A program made the translations under genes and the position numbers. The notes beneath the pieces were generated by a model. The model was not told the origin of the DNA and searched no databases. It saw nothing but the letters and a program-made list of their open reading frames with translations. Shown here one piece after another: positions 34,810-47,485 of a stretch of 64,000 nt of DNA (position 1 is its first letter; each line of letters opens with the position of its first letter). This DNA is from Bagarius yarrelli (lineage: Eukaryota > Chordata > Actinopteri > Siluriformes > Sisoridae), in contig VCAZ01000204.1 in NCBI GenBank assembly GCA_005784505.1, positions 231,176-295,175 of the forward strand. Direction: 5' to 3'.

Positions 34810-35112
34810 CGAGTTCATCAGGGGGACGGATCATGTTTTGCGGAGAAAGTCAGGGAAGCACAGATTGAGGTGGTTTGGACATGTCCAGAGGAGGGACAGT
34901 GAATATATTGGTAGGAGGATGTTAGAAATGAAGCTACCAGGCAGAAGATAAAGAGGAAGACCAGAGAGGAGGTTTGTGGATGAGATAAACGGGGACATGA
35001 AGTTAGTGTGTGTGAGTGTAGAGGATGTAGAGAATCGGGGTAGGTGGAGACAGATGATTCGCTGTGGCGACCCCTAAAAGGGAATAGCCGAACGAAGAAG
35101 ATGATGATTTAT
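34810..35112 (+). mobile_element. 3' end of a non-LTR retrotransposon (LINE)
   Basis: Translates as LRWFGHVQRRDSEYIGRRML...RGRPERRFVDEINGDMK...RGRWRQMIRCGDP and ends at TAA. This is the well-known C-terminal tail of LINE reverse transcriptase ORFs in fish. An in-frame stop (TAA at 34949) breaks it after LPGRR. The 3' tail is GAATAGCCGAACGAAGAAGA then TGATGAT, a typical simple-repeat tail. It is 5'-truncated, as LINE copies usually are. I cannot fix the clade with confidence. Confidence 0.85.
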
Positions 35113-35635
35113 AATGCATTATAACTACAAGAAAGTGTTAGATACAAATGCTCAGGGCTGCCCGGGGCATAGGCAGTTGCTTAGGGTGCGAAATGACTAA
35201 GGGGCGCCGCATGAGAGTTTATTTATTTTTTTTGTGACCCTTGTGCTCTCCTACACCCATATATACACCCAAAAAACATTTTTTTTAACAGTTTACAAAT
35301 TTTTTGTACTGGAAGTGCAGTTTTTTGCTGATTTGCACTTGAGGGAAGGGGGGGATTGTTGAAAAGGGGGCACAAAGCTACAATCTTGCCTAGGGCGCCA
35401 CCAGAGCCTGGGCCGACCCTGCAAATCCTACAGTATGTATTAAAGAGGTCATCGGAAAAGGCGAGTTTTATAGAATCCGGCAACACTGTTCGGACCGCGT
35501 CGATCAATAATTGTGGGCGTGGTCTTGCACTTGGACTGTGTGACGTCACAAAAACGGGCATCGGAAAATGGCTTGAAATTAAGGAAATGATTTAACGAGA
35601 TAAAAACTCAGCGGATCTTTATCATTAGAGGGCGT

Positions 35636-35682
<47 letters not shown>

Positions 35683-36181
35683 GCATTCATAACCTGTTAT
35701 AAATCATTGACGTTGTTCGTAGACATAAACAACGTTGCAGTCTGGTAATTATCATGTTGATATAAATAACATCAATGTCTTTAATGATCTTTAAGCCACG
35801 CCCATCGCTAGTGCTACGCTTCTTAATGAAGATTTAATATATAATAAATATTATTACTGCTTATAGACTGAAATCAGTCCTCATCTCAACACTTATCTTT
35901 TTTTTTATTTAAGTTCTCGTCATCATCAACTTGTTTTTATTTCCCCCCCAGGACAGGCTGGGGCTATTTTAGGTTAGTGTACCTGTGGTGTAAGTGGTGA
36001 AAATCTATCACTGTCACTATAATTTATGTTTCTCTCCCGCTGATGATGTTTTTGGCCTCTGGCACATTGGGGGGGCAGCGGGGGGAGGGGAGGGGGGTAA
36101 TACTTTCACACAGGCCTGAGGCCAAGACTGGCATTTCACTTTGTCACAACTGCCAAGCCTGCCAGAGTATCAAGGCTCATT

Positions 36182-36247
<66 letters not shown>

Positions 36248-36299
36248 AAGCATTGTTTCAAATTTCCTGAAAGACAAGAAACCCAGTGTGTAAACCGGA
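35113..36299. other. Intron with CA and TG repeats
   Basis: CA run at 35638-35680 and TG/AG run at 36183-36249. A TGACGTCA occurs near 35541. The stretch 35160-35420 (GGGGCGCCGC...TAGGGCGCCACCAGAGCC) looks like a decayed mobile element but I could not classify it. Confidence 0.5.
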
Positions 36300-37420
36300 A
36301 CTCTCCTATAAATCCTATATTCATGATGTATTATTAATGCCTTAATACCATGTCATAGAGTGTACAGAATGCCTTTCAATCTCATTTAAGCCTTTATAAA
36401 CATCATTGTGAAGGTGTTATGTATGTTATGTAGATTAACTTGTGATGCGTTATAAACACAGGGATTAACAGGCAGTGTACAGTGTTATGTACAGCCACAA
36501 CATTTTGACTCATAATAAAACTGTAACTATACGAAAATTAATTAATTCTATATTTATACTAGGTAATGTAGGTTATGTTTGCTGTATGATGCATCATAGA
36601 TGCCTTTTTAATGCGTTATGAACACCAGGATTAATAAGAGGTGTTGTTACGTACAGACACACCATTAAGTCTGTAAATGTAACTGTCTAATAATGCCTAT
36701 ATTTTTAGGCATGCCAGGTATTTTAACGTGTTATGTATTCTTTATGATGCATTATATATGTATTTCTAATATTTTATAAACACATTAATTACAGCTGGTT
36801 TTAAATGTTGTAAAGACACAACATCAAATCTATTGATGATAAAACTGTAAATATGTCCAAAAAAAAATTTTTGTTTTCTTGTTTTTATACTAGGTGTTAT
36901 AAGGCGTTATGTTTGCTATATGATGCATTTCAAATGCGTTATTAACACAGGGATTAATATAAGGTGTTAAGTGTTACGTACAGGCACTACTTCAAGTCTG
37001 TTAAAGATAAAACCACAACTGTATAAGCATGCTATATTTACATATTAATACATGTAAAGTATTATAAGGTGTTATGTATGCCGTATGATGCCTTATATAT
37101 GCATTTATGGTATTGCTTTATAAACGCAAGGAGTAATTAAAGGTGCCAAATTGTTAAAATGTTAAAGACAGTTGATAATACTATATCTATAAAAAAGTAA
37201 TACATATATATATTTATACATCCGTGGTGTTCTGTATGCTGTATGATGCATTCCTAATGCCTTATGAACTCAGGGTTCAGAGTTACATACAGACCTATAT
37301 TTTACATTTACTGGCCACTTTGTTAGTTCCATCTTTTTCAATTACTTATATATATTTATATATGCAAAGTATTATATGGTGTTATGTATGCTGTATGATG
37401 CATCGTAGATGTAATTTTCA
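36300..37420 (+). repeat. Degenerate satellite, unit about 160 bp, about 7 copies
   Basis: Recurring anchor words appear in a fixed order: AGGTGTTATGTATGCTGTAT, GATGCATT, AATGCGTTATAAACACAGGG then ATTAAT, GTTACGTACAGACAC, AAGTCTGT and ATAAAACTGTAA. The GATGCAT-type anchor falls near 36437, 36583, 36748, 36921, 37084, 37239 and 37389, giving spacings of 146-173 bp. The copies are strongly diverged. Confidence 0.75.
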
Positions 37421-38145
37421 TGTGGGCAAGTCAGACAACGGAGACATAATGTCACAGGGAATAACAGTAATTTCTGAAGCAGGCGTCTGTAATTACTCAA
37501 CGTTTCAAATATCGCAGATAATCGTTTTTTTTTGGGGTTTTTTTGAAAACCTGAATACCACGGCGTCCTCGCTCACCTTTTTCTTTGTCCTGAAACGCAC
37601 AAGTGGGCAAAGCGACATTGACGATGGTCACTTCCAGGCCTAATTAAACTCCTGCGACTGCGGGGAACTCGTCTCAGCCGGGACACTGAAGTGACGCTCG
37701 TTTCCGCTCGCTGTTATGACATCTTCCCTGACGAGGAAATTAGAAAACGTGAAACGGGATTGCGGCGTTTTATACCAATCGACCTTTTCAGCAAACTGCT
37801 AATTGTTCAGCACTTTTTCCTCCTCACACTCGTCTGTTCACATCGACTTACAGACGCCGAGATCCGTAATTCATTTCCAACGGCGAGAATCCGCCGCTAA
37901 ATCAGTTTAACATTTCCACCAATGTAAACACTCGCAATCTTTCGGCTCAAAACGCAATTAGTTTTCATTTCTCCCAACAGTCACTGGACACACCATTACC
38001 CAATATCATGGCAATAACTGTCAGGGTGAGGATAAACGGCTGTCTGTCACACAGGCAAATTACACACACACACACACACAATATGAACTGTCACCAGGTT
38101 TGGAGATTTGATCCTAAGTTCTTATTTTTCTATCATATTTAAACT
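37421..38145. other. Intron, largely non-repetitive
   Basis: 37430-38040 is non-repetitive (for example CTTCCAGGCCTAATTAAACT around 37632) and a candidate for conserved non-coding DNA. A short CA run is at 38063-38081. Confidence 0.45.
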
Positions 38146-38320
38146 TTTTACATTCACAGCATTTGGCAGACGCTAGTCATTTATCTCATTTATACAACTG
38201 AGCAATTAGGGGTTAAGGGCCTGGCTCAGCGACCCAGCAGTGGTAGCTTGGTGGAGCTGGGAATCGAACCCACAGTCTTCAGGTTGGTAGTCCGACACCT
38301 TAACCATGAGCCACCACTTG
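38146..38320 (-). mobile_element. tRNA-derived SINE, near full length, minus orientation
   Basis: Reads reversed from tail (ATTTGGCAGACGCTAGTCAT) through GGGTTAAGGGCCTGGCTCAG and TGGGAATCGAACCCACAG (box B complement) to the head (ACACCTTAACCATGAGCCAC). Confidence 0.85.
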
Positions 38321-38664
38321 ACTTTTTGTTACTATTTTTTCTATTACATCTACCTCTCATTTTTTTTTTGATGTCACAAACCAAACAGGTCGGAATTGTA
38401 AATTATTAACGGATGATGATGTGACATTCTGTCTTTTTTCTTTAACTAGTTTAGTGATAGTTTGTTGATAGTTTAAGACGCATGCAGTGAAATATGTAGC
38501 GACTCGTTTTTGACAAATAAACATTGATTGCAAATATTCGAGTTTTATATTAAAAATATTATGAAACATTCTGGACGTGATTATTAAAATAGTAATTTTG
38601 TACAAAAGATAATTACAAAGGTAAATTTTTACTAGCTTTCTTGTCTGCTTATTTTTTTGTATGA

Positions 38665-38691
38665 ATGAATAGATGGATGGGTGGGTGGGTG

Positions 38692-38724
<33 letters not shown>

Positions 38725-38915
38725 GAGGACACATGCTTTGATGGATGGATGGATGGATGGATGAATGGATAGATGGATAAATAGATGAATAGATAGATAG
38801 AGGATGATGAAAGATGGATGGAATAGATGGATGATTGGATAAAAAGAAGGATAGACAGATAGACAGAAACATGGATGGATGAATGGATGGACACATGGAT
38901 GAATAGATAAATCTC
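38665..38915. repeat. GATG/GACA/GATA tetranucleotide array
   Basis: About 250 bp of GATGGATG, GACAGACA and GATAGATG blocks. Open frames here are artefacts. Confidence 0.93.
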
Positions 38916-39001
38916 CAGACGACAGATGGGTCTCCCCGGTATTTGATCTCCCCCTCTGTGTGATCCGAGTTAGTTTGACATGCTAGTTTGCTTGCGTTAC
39001 T

Positions 39002-39602
39002 TTGTGTGTGTGTGTGTGTGTGTGTGTGTGATGAGCTGATCTGATCTGTACACTCTATAGCAGGACCGTATTGATTGGGCTGTAACGTATCCGCCCCTGA
39101 AGAAGACACTGACCGCCGGGTCGTCTGTATCTCTAACTGCGTCTCTGTCTGTCTGATGTGTGACGTCTGTAATAAAAGTGTGAGGAACCGTTAAAACCAA
39201 ATTAAAAGTCGGTTCGATCATTAAAGCATGGAATATAACATGCTGCTAACGTTAGCCCGCTAGTTTTGGTTATGCAAACTAGCATCTTATCTTGTTTAAA
39301 TAGTTAGCAGGTTGATGGTAATTAGCTCGCTGGCAAGCCAGATGTTTTGTTTGCACGAATAAAATAAACCCTCTGCCACACCGATAGCTCGCTAGTCACC
39401 TGATTTATTAGCACTGTGGTGTGCTAAGTCATCAAGCTAGCATGGCAAGCAAATTTACTGTTGTAAAAAATACTGTTACTGTCTAATAATTTGCATATCT
39501 GCTCTGCTCTGTAGAGCGGTAGAGATTTTTGTATATATAATAAAAGAATCGTAGTTTTTATAAACATGGAATTCAGTTATATATTTTGTGCGTGTGTGTG
39601 TG
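39002..39602. other. Intron, no gene
   Basis: TG run at 39002-39030 and then apparently unique AT-rich sequence; a GT/GA run starts at 39591. Confidence 0.5.
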
Positions 39603-39619
39603 TGTGAGAGAGAGAGAGA

Positions 39620-40020
39620 AAACATTGTGTCCAGGGGGCTCGGCTGCTTCCTGAAGCATGTCCCCGAATCCCCGGAGACTTTCATTTACTCCCAACATAA
39701 GACCGTGTTATTGGCCATTATCTCTGCTGTCAGCCGCTGCGCTCATATCTAATGAAGGGGCATCGACATCTCGCTGCCATTTTTCAGCAGCGCTCTGTTA
39801 CCATGGAGACGTACCAGGCGAGGGCAGCGAGGCCCGCCGCGTAATTTTCTACTTGAACCAGATAAGACAGGCGTTTAGTGCCAGAACCCAGGTTCAATAT
39901 TTATTTTGCGAGCTTTCTTCATTTGCATGGAGCTCATTTCAAATGTTACATCCTGCGAGAAGGAAAAGAGGAAAAAAAAGAATGTAGCTGATGATATGAG
40001 CCGTCCCGTGATTCAGGATT
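39620..40020. promoter_or_regulatory. Candidate intronic enhancer or conserved non-coding element
   Basis: A non-repetitive, GC-richer block between simple repeats. It contains a near-consensus RFX X-box (GTTACCATGGAGAC, 39797-39810), a perfect POU octamer ATTTGCAT (39921-39928) and CAGCAGCGCTCTG. X-box and octamer sites together are common in neural enhancers. The open frame across 39658-39987 has no recognisable domain. Function is inferred only. Confidence 0.4.
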
Positions 40021-40069
40021 TATTTGGAATTCGAGTTAGTCAGTGTAAAATTCACGGGTTTAAAGGACA

Positions 40070-41010
40070 AATCTGAGTAATGAAATGATTTAAAATGAAT
40101 CAAAACGTGTCAAAATAAATCAAAATCAATTAAACTGATTGAAAGTCTGTCAAAATTAATTACAATGAATTAAAATATAAACAAATGAATCAAAATGTGT
40201 CAAAATAATCAAAATGAATCAGTGTGTCAAAGTGAAATGAATCTAAATGAATTAAAGGAATCAGAATGAATTGAAATAAATTTGTGTGTCCAAATGAATC
40301 AAAGTGAATCAAAATAAATTACAATCAAATAAAATGAATTGAAATGAATTCGTGTCAAAATGAATCATAATGTATTGAAATGAATCAAAATGAATTAAAA
40401 TTAATAAAAAAATAAACCCTAAAGAATTGAAATAAATCATAATGAATTGAAATGAATTAAAATGAATTAAAATTAATTGGAATAAATTAGTGTGTCAATA
40501 TAAAACAAAATGAATTAGAATTAATCAGAATGAATTAAAATGACTTTGTGTGTCAAAATAAATTATAAGGAATTGAAATAAATTAAAATGAATCAAAATG
40601 AACTGAAATGAGTTAGTGTGTCAATATTAATCATAATGTAATGAATTAGTGTGTCAAAGTTAATCATAATGAATTGAAATGAATCAAAATAAATAAAAAT
40701 GAGTTAAAATAAATTGAAATAAATTAAAATGAGTTAAAATAAATTAGTGTGTCAATATGAATCAAATTAAATTCAAATAAATTACAATTCATTAAACTGA
40801 ATCAAAATGAATTGAAATGAATTAGTTTGTCAAAATTACATAAAAATGTCAAAAATTAAACAAAATGAGTTGATTAAAATAAAACTAAATAGTCTAAATG
40901 AATCAAAATGTGCCAACATTTGTCAAAATAACTCAAAATGAATTGAAATGCGTCCGAATTAAACTGAATCAATCTTAGTCAAACAGTGTGAACAAATGAA
41001 TTAAAATCAA
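40070..41010. repeat. AATGAATCAAAATGAATTAAA repeat, about 940 bp
   Basis: An array of AAATGAATT/AAATGAATC words broken at intervals by TTAGTGTGTCAA. The irregular period suggests repeated slippage. Confidence 0.88.
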
Positions 41011-41132
41011 ACGATAATGGGGTTTTTTTAGAATAGAATAAAGATCATTTTACCGCTGTAAGTATCTGTTTATCCGATTAAAGGTACAATCAGAATCAGG
41101 AATCAAGTCTAAGAGAAAGGATGCGGTTTGAA

Positions 41133-41406
41133 ATTTAGAAGAGAGAGAGAGATAGAGAGAGAATAGCGAAAGAGAGTAAAGAAGAGAGAGAGAGAGAGAT
41201 AGCGAAAGAGAGAGTCAAGAAAGAAAGAGAGAAAGAGAGAGAGAGAGAAATAAAGAGAAGCGAGAGAGAGAGCGAGAGAGAGAGAGAGGGACAGAGAGAG
41301 AGAAGAAAGAAAAAGATAGAGAGAGAGAGAGAGAGAGAATAGCGAAAGAGAGAGTCAAAGAAGAAAGAGAGAAGAGAGAGAGAGAGAGAGAAAGAAAGAG
41401 AGAGAG

Positions 41407-41460
<54 letters not shown>

Positions 41461-41696
41461 GAGAGAGAGAGAGAAGAGAGAGAGAGACGAGAGATAAGAG
41501 AGAGAGAGGAGGAGAGAGTAGAGCGCGAGAGGGGGATAGAGAGAGAGAGATAGCGAAAGAGAGAGTCAAAGAAGAAGAGAAAGAGAAGAAAGAGAGAGAG
41601 AGTAGAAGAAGAGAGATGAGAGAGAGAGAGGATGAGTGCAGAGAGAGCGAGAGAGAGAGCGAGAGAGAGCGAGAGAGAGAGAGAGAGAGAGAGAGA
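41133..41696. repeat. GA polypurine tract, about 560 bp
   Basis: GAGAGAGA with AGCGAAAGAGAGAGTCAAAG motifs recurring at about 41165, 41205, 41340 and 41552, so it is a compound minisatellite inside a GA run. The long minus-strand open frames are artefacts. Confidence 0.92.
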
Positions 41697-42894
41697 TTCC
41701 TCAGTCCTCCCGTATGTGTTGAATAAACAGCTCTTTATGCAGAACATCACTAACAATCAGCTGTGGATGTGAAGTGTCCATCACGAGATGTTCCTCTGGA
41801 AACGTTAATGTTGAAGCTGCTGTTCCAGATAATGTAATTAAATCAATCTTCAGGATTAAACAGCGCTTCAGATACCATAATGAACCCCAGCAGGAAACAA
41901 AATGGCCACCGCCTGTGCCTTTTCCCGCCCTTTTTTGGCTTTTTTTCCGGCTAGTCGCGCTCTTGTGAAATTCCTCGAGTCTCGGCGGCTCCATCGGTCA
42001 CAGACACTAACAAATGAGGAGTGGAGTGTGTGCAGAAATTGCTGATGACTATCAGGGCCACGCTGTAGGGAAGAACACCGCTCTCCTCCGTTCCTTCTCT
42101 CTTTCTTCCTCACACTCGTCCTTTTCTTCCCTCCATCCTGGCTGATTGCGAAATGGTAACCGCTCTGTTTTCTCTGGCTGTGTTTTATCTCTCTGTATCA
42201 GCAGCACTTATTTTTTGCCCTCGGTGGATTGCAGGGGTTTTTTTTTTTCGTTTTTTTTTTTTTTTTTTCTCATTAAAGTAATTATCCGTTATTGAGAATA
42301 GAGACTGGAAATCTCTATAAATGAGAATAAAAGATAAATAAATAAATAAATAAATCTTATGACTTTTATTTTCTGGCTGTTAAATGTTATTATTACTATA
42401 ACTATTATTGTTATTACTATTAGTATTAGCAGCATTAGCATCATTAGCATCGAACCCTGATCTTCTGATCAGCAGTCTGACACTTGAACCACTTCGCTGT
42501 TCGTGAAGGTCATTCTATCTCAGCCATAAGTAAACTGGTAGATCTGCTCCTCTGGATGGTGGCCCAGTAGTGCACAACGCAACAGCATTTAAGAAGCATA
42601 AGTTCACAACACAAAAGAAACACAAAGGAAGTCACAACACAGTGGAAATGTTCTGGATCAATAGGGGAAACAGGCAATTTCGACATCTCGGATGCTTTAC
42701 GGTCGCACACAGACCATGAATAGTAGCAGCACTGTCCTCTACTGGTCAGGAGCCTGTCGGTTGTGTTGTGAACGTATGTTTGCTTTTTAAATTCCGTTAC
42801 ATTGTGGCTGATTTTCCATTTTTAATGTGTTTCAGCTTTATTAGGTTGGGTTCTATTTGGATTCCTTTGAAGTATTCTTTCTTTAATTATTTTT
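41697..42894. other. Intron, no gene
   Basis: 41700-42120 is non-repetitive. A T run at 42239-42269 and an AAAT run at 42334-42354 follow. 42440-42500 resembles a minus-strand SINE head (CGAACCCTGATCTTCTGATC). No coding exon. Confidence 0.5.
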
Positions 42895-42967
42895 TTTTTC
42901 TTCTTTTTTTCCTTCTTTTCTTTTTTCTTCTTCTTTCACCTCCTTCTTTCTTTCTTTTTCTTTCTTT

Positions 42968-43031
<64 letters not shown>

Positions 43032-43165
43032 TTTCTCTTTCTTCTTTTCTTTCTTTCTTTCTTTCTTTTCTTCTTTCCTTTCTAATTCGTTTTCTTTCTT
43101 TCTTCCTTCTTCTTTTTTCTTCTTCTTTCTCCTTTCTTTCCTTCTTTCTTTTCTTTCCTTTTCGC
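42895..43165. repeat. TTTC polypyrimidine tract
   Basis: About 270 bp of TTTCTTTC with TTCC variants. Confidence 0.93.
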
Positions 43166-43232
43166 TTTCACCCCATTGCAGGTGTTAATGGCAAATACAC
43201 CATGAATCATTTACACTAAAATGCATGAGTAA

Positions 43233-43276
<44 letters not shown>

Positions 43277-43435
43277 TTCCCTGTAATGGACCAGCAGGGT
43301 GTTATCCCACCACCCCGAGTGTTGTCACACATTGTATTCCCGAGTTAGACTCTGGAGTGTTTGTGTGACTCAGACCAGGATGAATCGGATGTTATGGTAG
43401 AAATAACGTGGTACAGCTAAAAAGACACGTGGGAT

Positions 43436-43474
<39 letters not shown>

Positions 43475-43772
43475 ATTAAAGCTTCCAACAGATGGTCAGT
43501 GTCTTCTCATACCTGGTCCAAGTCCAACCCTACCTGCTGCTCACACCCACTCTTGTCCAAACTCTCTCTCTCTCTCTCTTCTCTCCCTCCCTCTCTCTCT
43601 CTTCTCTCTCTCTCTCTCTCTACCTCTCTCAACTTTCCTTCCTCACACACACACACACACACACCCCACACACACACACACAACACAAATCATATATTAT
43701 AGATAAAATCCCTGGAATTATAATTACAGAACTGCAATTTCCTTGCTCAATGTGTAATTTAATAATTTTCCT

Positions 43773-43803
<31 letters not shown>

Positions 43804-43950
43804 GAGTCAGAAAGAGGGACAAACGAATAGTAGCAGTTATAAGCACTGCAGAAAGGTGGAGCAATTCAGTGGAGCTGAACAAGGATTGCGGCAGGCAGCG
43901 GGTTTCTCCTTCAGATGCCGTCACACACTGACTCTGTCTTGAGATCTAAA

Positions 43951-43986
<36 letters not shown>

Positions 43987-44010
43987 GACAGAAAATAGTT
44001 TTCTCTCTCT
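43166..44010. repeat. Cluster of TG, CT and CA microsatellites
   Basis: TG at 43227-43274 and 43437-43471, CT at 43561-43629, CA at 43646-43683, 43772-43801 and 43952-43981, separated by short unique pieces. Confidence 0.85.
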
Positions 44011-45467
44011 CATCATAAGGTTGATTTTATGCTTTGTACCACAAAAAAATGCTGTAAAATATCCGCTACATTACAGCCTGACCGATACGGAGTTTTCCAG
44101 AAACGATACCGATACAGAACATGTTTATTTGAACGATAACCGATACATAGAACCAATTGTTTGTAGACTTTTCTCTGTGCACAGTGTGTAATGACTGTCT
44201 CTCTCACCCAATGACCTCTCTCTCCTCTCTCCTCCCGTCACCCACTCTCTACTCCCTGTATTCTCCCCTCACCCAATTCTCAAATTTCTCGATATATCGA
44301 TGTATCCGATATCCAAACCCCCGAAAACCAATAATAAAAAAGGGTTAAATATCAAGAAAATATTGGTTAAACTGATAATCTGTCCATTTCCACTTTACAT
44401 ACATTAAACATTCATTTACAAATATATATATATATATAGGTAGGACAGAGAAAGAGAGAGAGAGAGAGAGACGGGAAGAGAGAGAGCACTTTCTGGCATC
44501 TGTCCATTTTGTCCTGCGAGAGCTGAAAGTGCAATTGATCAAACTGTTGCCGTCGCTCTGAGAGCTCTCGTCCTGTAATGACCTCCTAAAGCTTCTGGAT
44601 TTATAGCAGCCATAACTGCACTACTTCTCCTGGGCTCCGGGGCCTCCGGGGCCTCCGGCATCTTTCGCATGTTCCTGTGTGTGTGTGTGTGTGTGTGTGT
44701 CTGTGTGTATTAGCAAGAAAAACACACCAGAGCACTATTAGCATTATGTTTGGATTACACTCGGTCCTCAGTGTCCATCAGAACACTGTTTTTATTAACG
44801 CTTCGTAATTCAGCACGTATGTCGGCCGCATGTCATGTGACCCGGACGCCCGTCTCTCTTTGTTCAGCCACTGTGCTGCAGATTAAAAGCCCTTTGTCCT
44901 CATTGAGGCTGAGTTTTTATTGAGGATCTCTGGAGGATGAGGTTTGGGGTTGGAGCTGGTTTTGAGCTTCAGGGGGAAACGGCAAGTCCAGGTTCACTTC
45001 TCGAACCGCTTTCATTTCAGACTTTCGGTGACTGTCATTTCACTCATACTGCATGCGGCGCTCGTCTCTATTATTATACACTACATTCCTCTAGTGCTGC
45101 ATGTCTCACTCTTCATCTGTCTCACACACACACACACACACACACACACAGCGGTGTGTCTGCAAAGGCTGAGAAATGTTCAGTTTTCTGGACAGGTGGT
45201 ATTGTATATTTTCTATGTTTTTATATAATCCTTTATTTAAAGAATTAATAACAGTTTAAATTATTATTCATGAAATATTTTTTTCTATTATTATTACTAT
45301 TGCTATTTTCTCTCTCTCTCTCTCTCCTGTCTCTCTCTCTCTTTCTCTCTCATCTCTCTGTTATTCTCTCTTTTCTCTGTCTTCATTATCCTCTTTTCTT
45401 TCTCATTTCTCTCGTCTTTCTCTCTCTCTTTCTCTAATTTAAATTATTATTATTATTATTATTGCTA

Positions 45468-45503
<36 letters not shown>

Positions 45504-46177
45504 CTCTCTCTCCTCGCTCTCTCTCTCTCTCTCTCTCTTTCTGTCTTTTACACATTTACACAAAGGTGCAACCTGTAAAATAAATGAACTCAATTAAAAT
45601 ATAAACGTCAGAAAAGCACGAAACATCCCATTATATAAACATTTGGGGCAACAAAAAGAAATTGCTGTATTAAATATGATTAAGAAAGGAAATTGTTAGC
45701 TGTTTGCTGTGGTGTAAGAGGAATAAAACACTCTCCAGTTTGTGCTGATAGACCAGGGGTCCCAAATCCACGTCCCCCGGACCCCGATACGACCCCGGTT
45801 CAAACAATGCCAGAGACATATTAAAAAAAAAAAAGTCATTTTAAATCGATGTTTTTACTCATATTACATCTGTATTCAATATAAATAATACAGGGTTGCC
45901 TTTCAAACTAAAATCCCCCCTGAATTAATAATGTAGAATAATTATTAGTTAGATTCCTCCATTTTTACTTCCTTTTCTGATCAGCACGTCTGCATTGGGT
46001 TCTTTTGCTGTGTTTATTGTAAATGCAGATATCAGATACGGGTCAGTTTTAACAGATGATGTAACCGGGTCATAAAAAAGATCGGATATAATCACAAAAT
46101 CGGAACTGGGCATCAAGACCTGCAGTGTAAATGCGGGCTAAAAGCCCTGTTTTTATTTGGTCCAGGCAGCTTTTTAT
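44011..46177. other. Intron with hAT-like debris and CT/TG runs
   Basis: 44080-44310 has CCGATACGG, ACCGATACAG and GATATATCGATGTATCCGAT words like the element at 6290. TG run at 44677-44707, CA at 45123-45152 and CT tracts at 45308-45545. 45752-45810 (CCAGGGGTCCCAAATCCACG) resembles another hAT end. No gene. Confidence 0.5.
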
Positions 46178-46599
46178 CAGCGGCTTCCAAACTTTTTGTG
46201 TCTGAGACCCCCGTTTCCCCCCCCAAAAAAAATATTTTAGGATCTATCACATTTAATGATTTTTTCGCTCTTGGTATTTCCTGCTTTTGGTGTTTCCAGT
46301 ATTTCTGCACTGCGACCCAAATCGGTGGCTCTTCCTCACCTGCAGGTTCCTGTATGTTTGGGTCATTACTATCAGCTGCTGAAGAAGAATCAGTGACACT
46401 CGCGCATTTTTATATACGAATTACAAATTTGTCCATTTGTTTGGTCTACCAGGGGATCATGGATAAAATTAGCTAATGCAGTATGATGGTTCTCCTTAAC
46501 GCTTCCAACTGCTCAACACATTTTAAAATATAACGCGACCCCCCACAAAGCTCATTCAGGCCTCCTTGTAGGTCGGGACCCCCCTGCTGGGAACTGCTG
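46178..46599 (-). mobile_element. hAT-like element with coding remnant, minus orientation
   Basis: The ends read CAGCGGCTTCCAAAC (left) and, reversed, CAGCAGTTCCCAGCAGGGGG (right), similar to hAT ends. The minus strand carries a translatable stretch SVTDSSSAADSNDPNIQEPA...EEEPPI..AVQKYWKHQKQEIPRAK. A second copy lies at 48090-48540 on the plus strand. The 8-bp flanks do not match, so I do not claim a target-site duplication. The coding remnant's domain is not recognised. Confidence 0.65.
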
Positions 46600-46606
46600 G
46601 CGTAAA

Positions 46607-46645
<39 letters not shown>

Positions 46646-47313
46646 GCGTGTTGCTTGTGGTTCTGGAGATGTGTATTATCACATGATCCGTCGCTCATTA
46701 AGTATTGAGTGGATTTAGACTGAAGGTAGAAAGAAGCAGCTGGTGTTAAATTGGGCTGCAGTAAAAACACTTGCTTTAATTAATAATTGATTGCGGTTGT
46801 ATCCAGAGGAACTTCTGCTGATATCTGATCAGTATGAAGTGGTCAGTGAATCCCACAGCGTCCATCCCATTCCGCTACACTCACACACACACACACACAC
46901 ACACTCCGAGATCAGATCTACTGTCTGCAGTGTAAGATTGGTTTATTTCCCCTTTATTATAGAAATTGTGTGGTTCATGCTGACGATGTGTGTATGTGTG
47001 TATGTGTTTGTGTGTGTTTGTGTGTGTATGTGTGTGTTAAATCCGTGTGACCTGATCCTATAATCTCTACTGGCTCAGTAATGCAGTGTAAACGCACCCA
47101 AAATTAATGGCCTCATGTGGAGGAGTGGGATTTGCACGTGGATCAATGGAAGGCGGATCATGTGACACGTGTTTATCTCTCTCTACTCTCTCTCTCTCTT
47201 ACTCTCTCTCTGTCTGTCTCTTTCTTTCTCACTCTCTTTTTCTCTTTCTCGCTCTCTCTCGTCTCTCACTCTTCCTCATTCTTTCTTTTATCTTTCTCTC
47301 TTTCACTCTCCCT

Positions 47314-47377
<64 letters not shown>

Positions 47378-47485
47378 AATGGTGAATAAATCCTGTTCTA
47401 TAGAGTCTGATTATCGGGGAGTATGAACGAAATTGGGACATCCACCATGTTGATATGGTCATGTGACATAAAGCATCACAGGAAA
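46600..47485. other. Intron with CA/TG and CT microsatellites
   Basis: CA runs at 46609-46642 and 46880-46904, a TG-rich run at 46986-47038 and a CT tract at 47175-47374. No gene. Confidence 0.7.

Noticed and set aside
34763..34951. 62-codon frame as a small gene
   Set aside because: It is the C-terminal remnant of a LINE reverse transcriptase ORF with a stop inside the conserved tail.
39658..39987. 109-codon plus frame as a new gene or exon
   Set aside because: No recognisable domain, no splice sites in a consistent phase, and the block looks more like regulatory DNA.
41135..41756. Two Ser/Leu-rich minus-strand frames
   Set aside because: Product of the GA dinucleotide tract.
46170..46607. 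Target-site duplication around the hAT-like element
   Set aside because: The 8-bp flanks (CTTTTTAT and GCGTAAAC) do not match, so the boundaries or the claim would be wrong.
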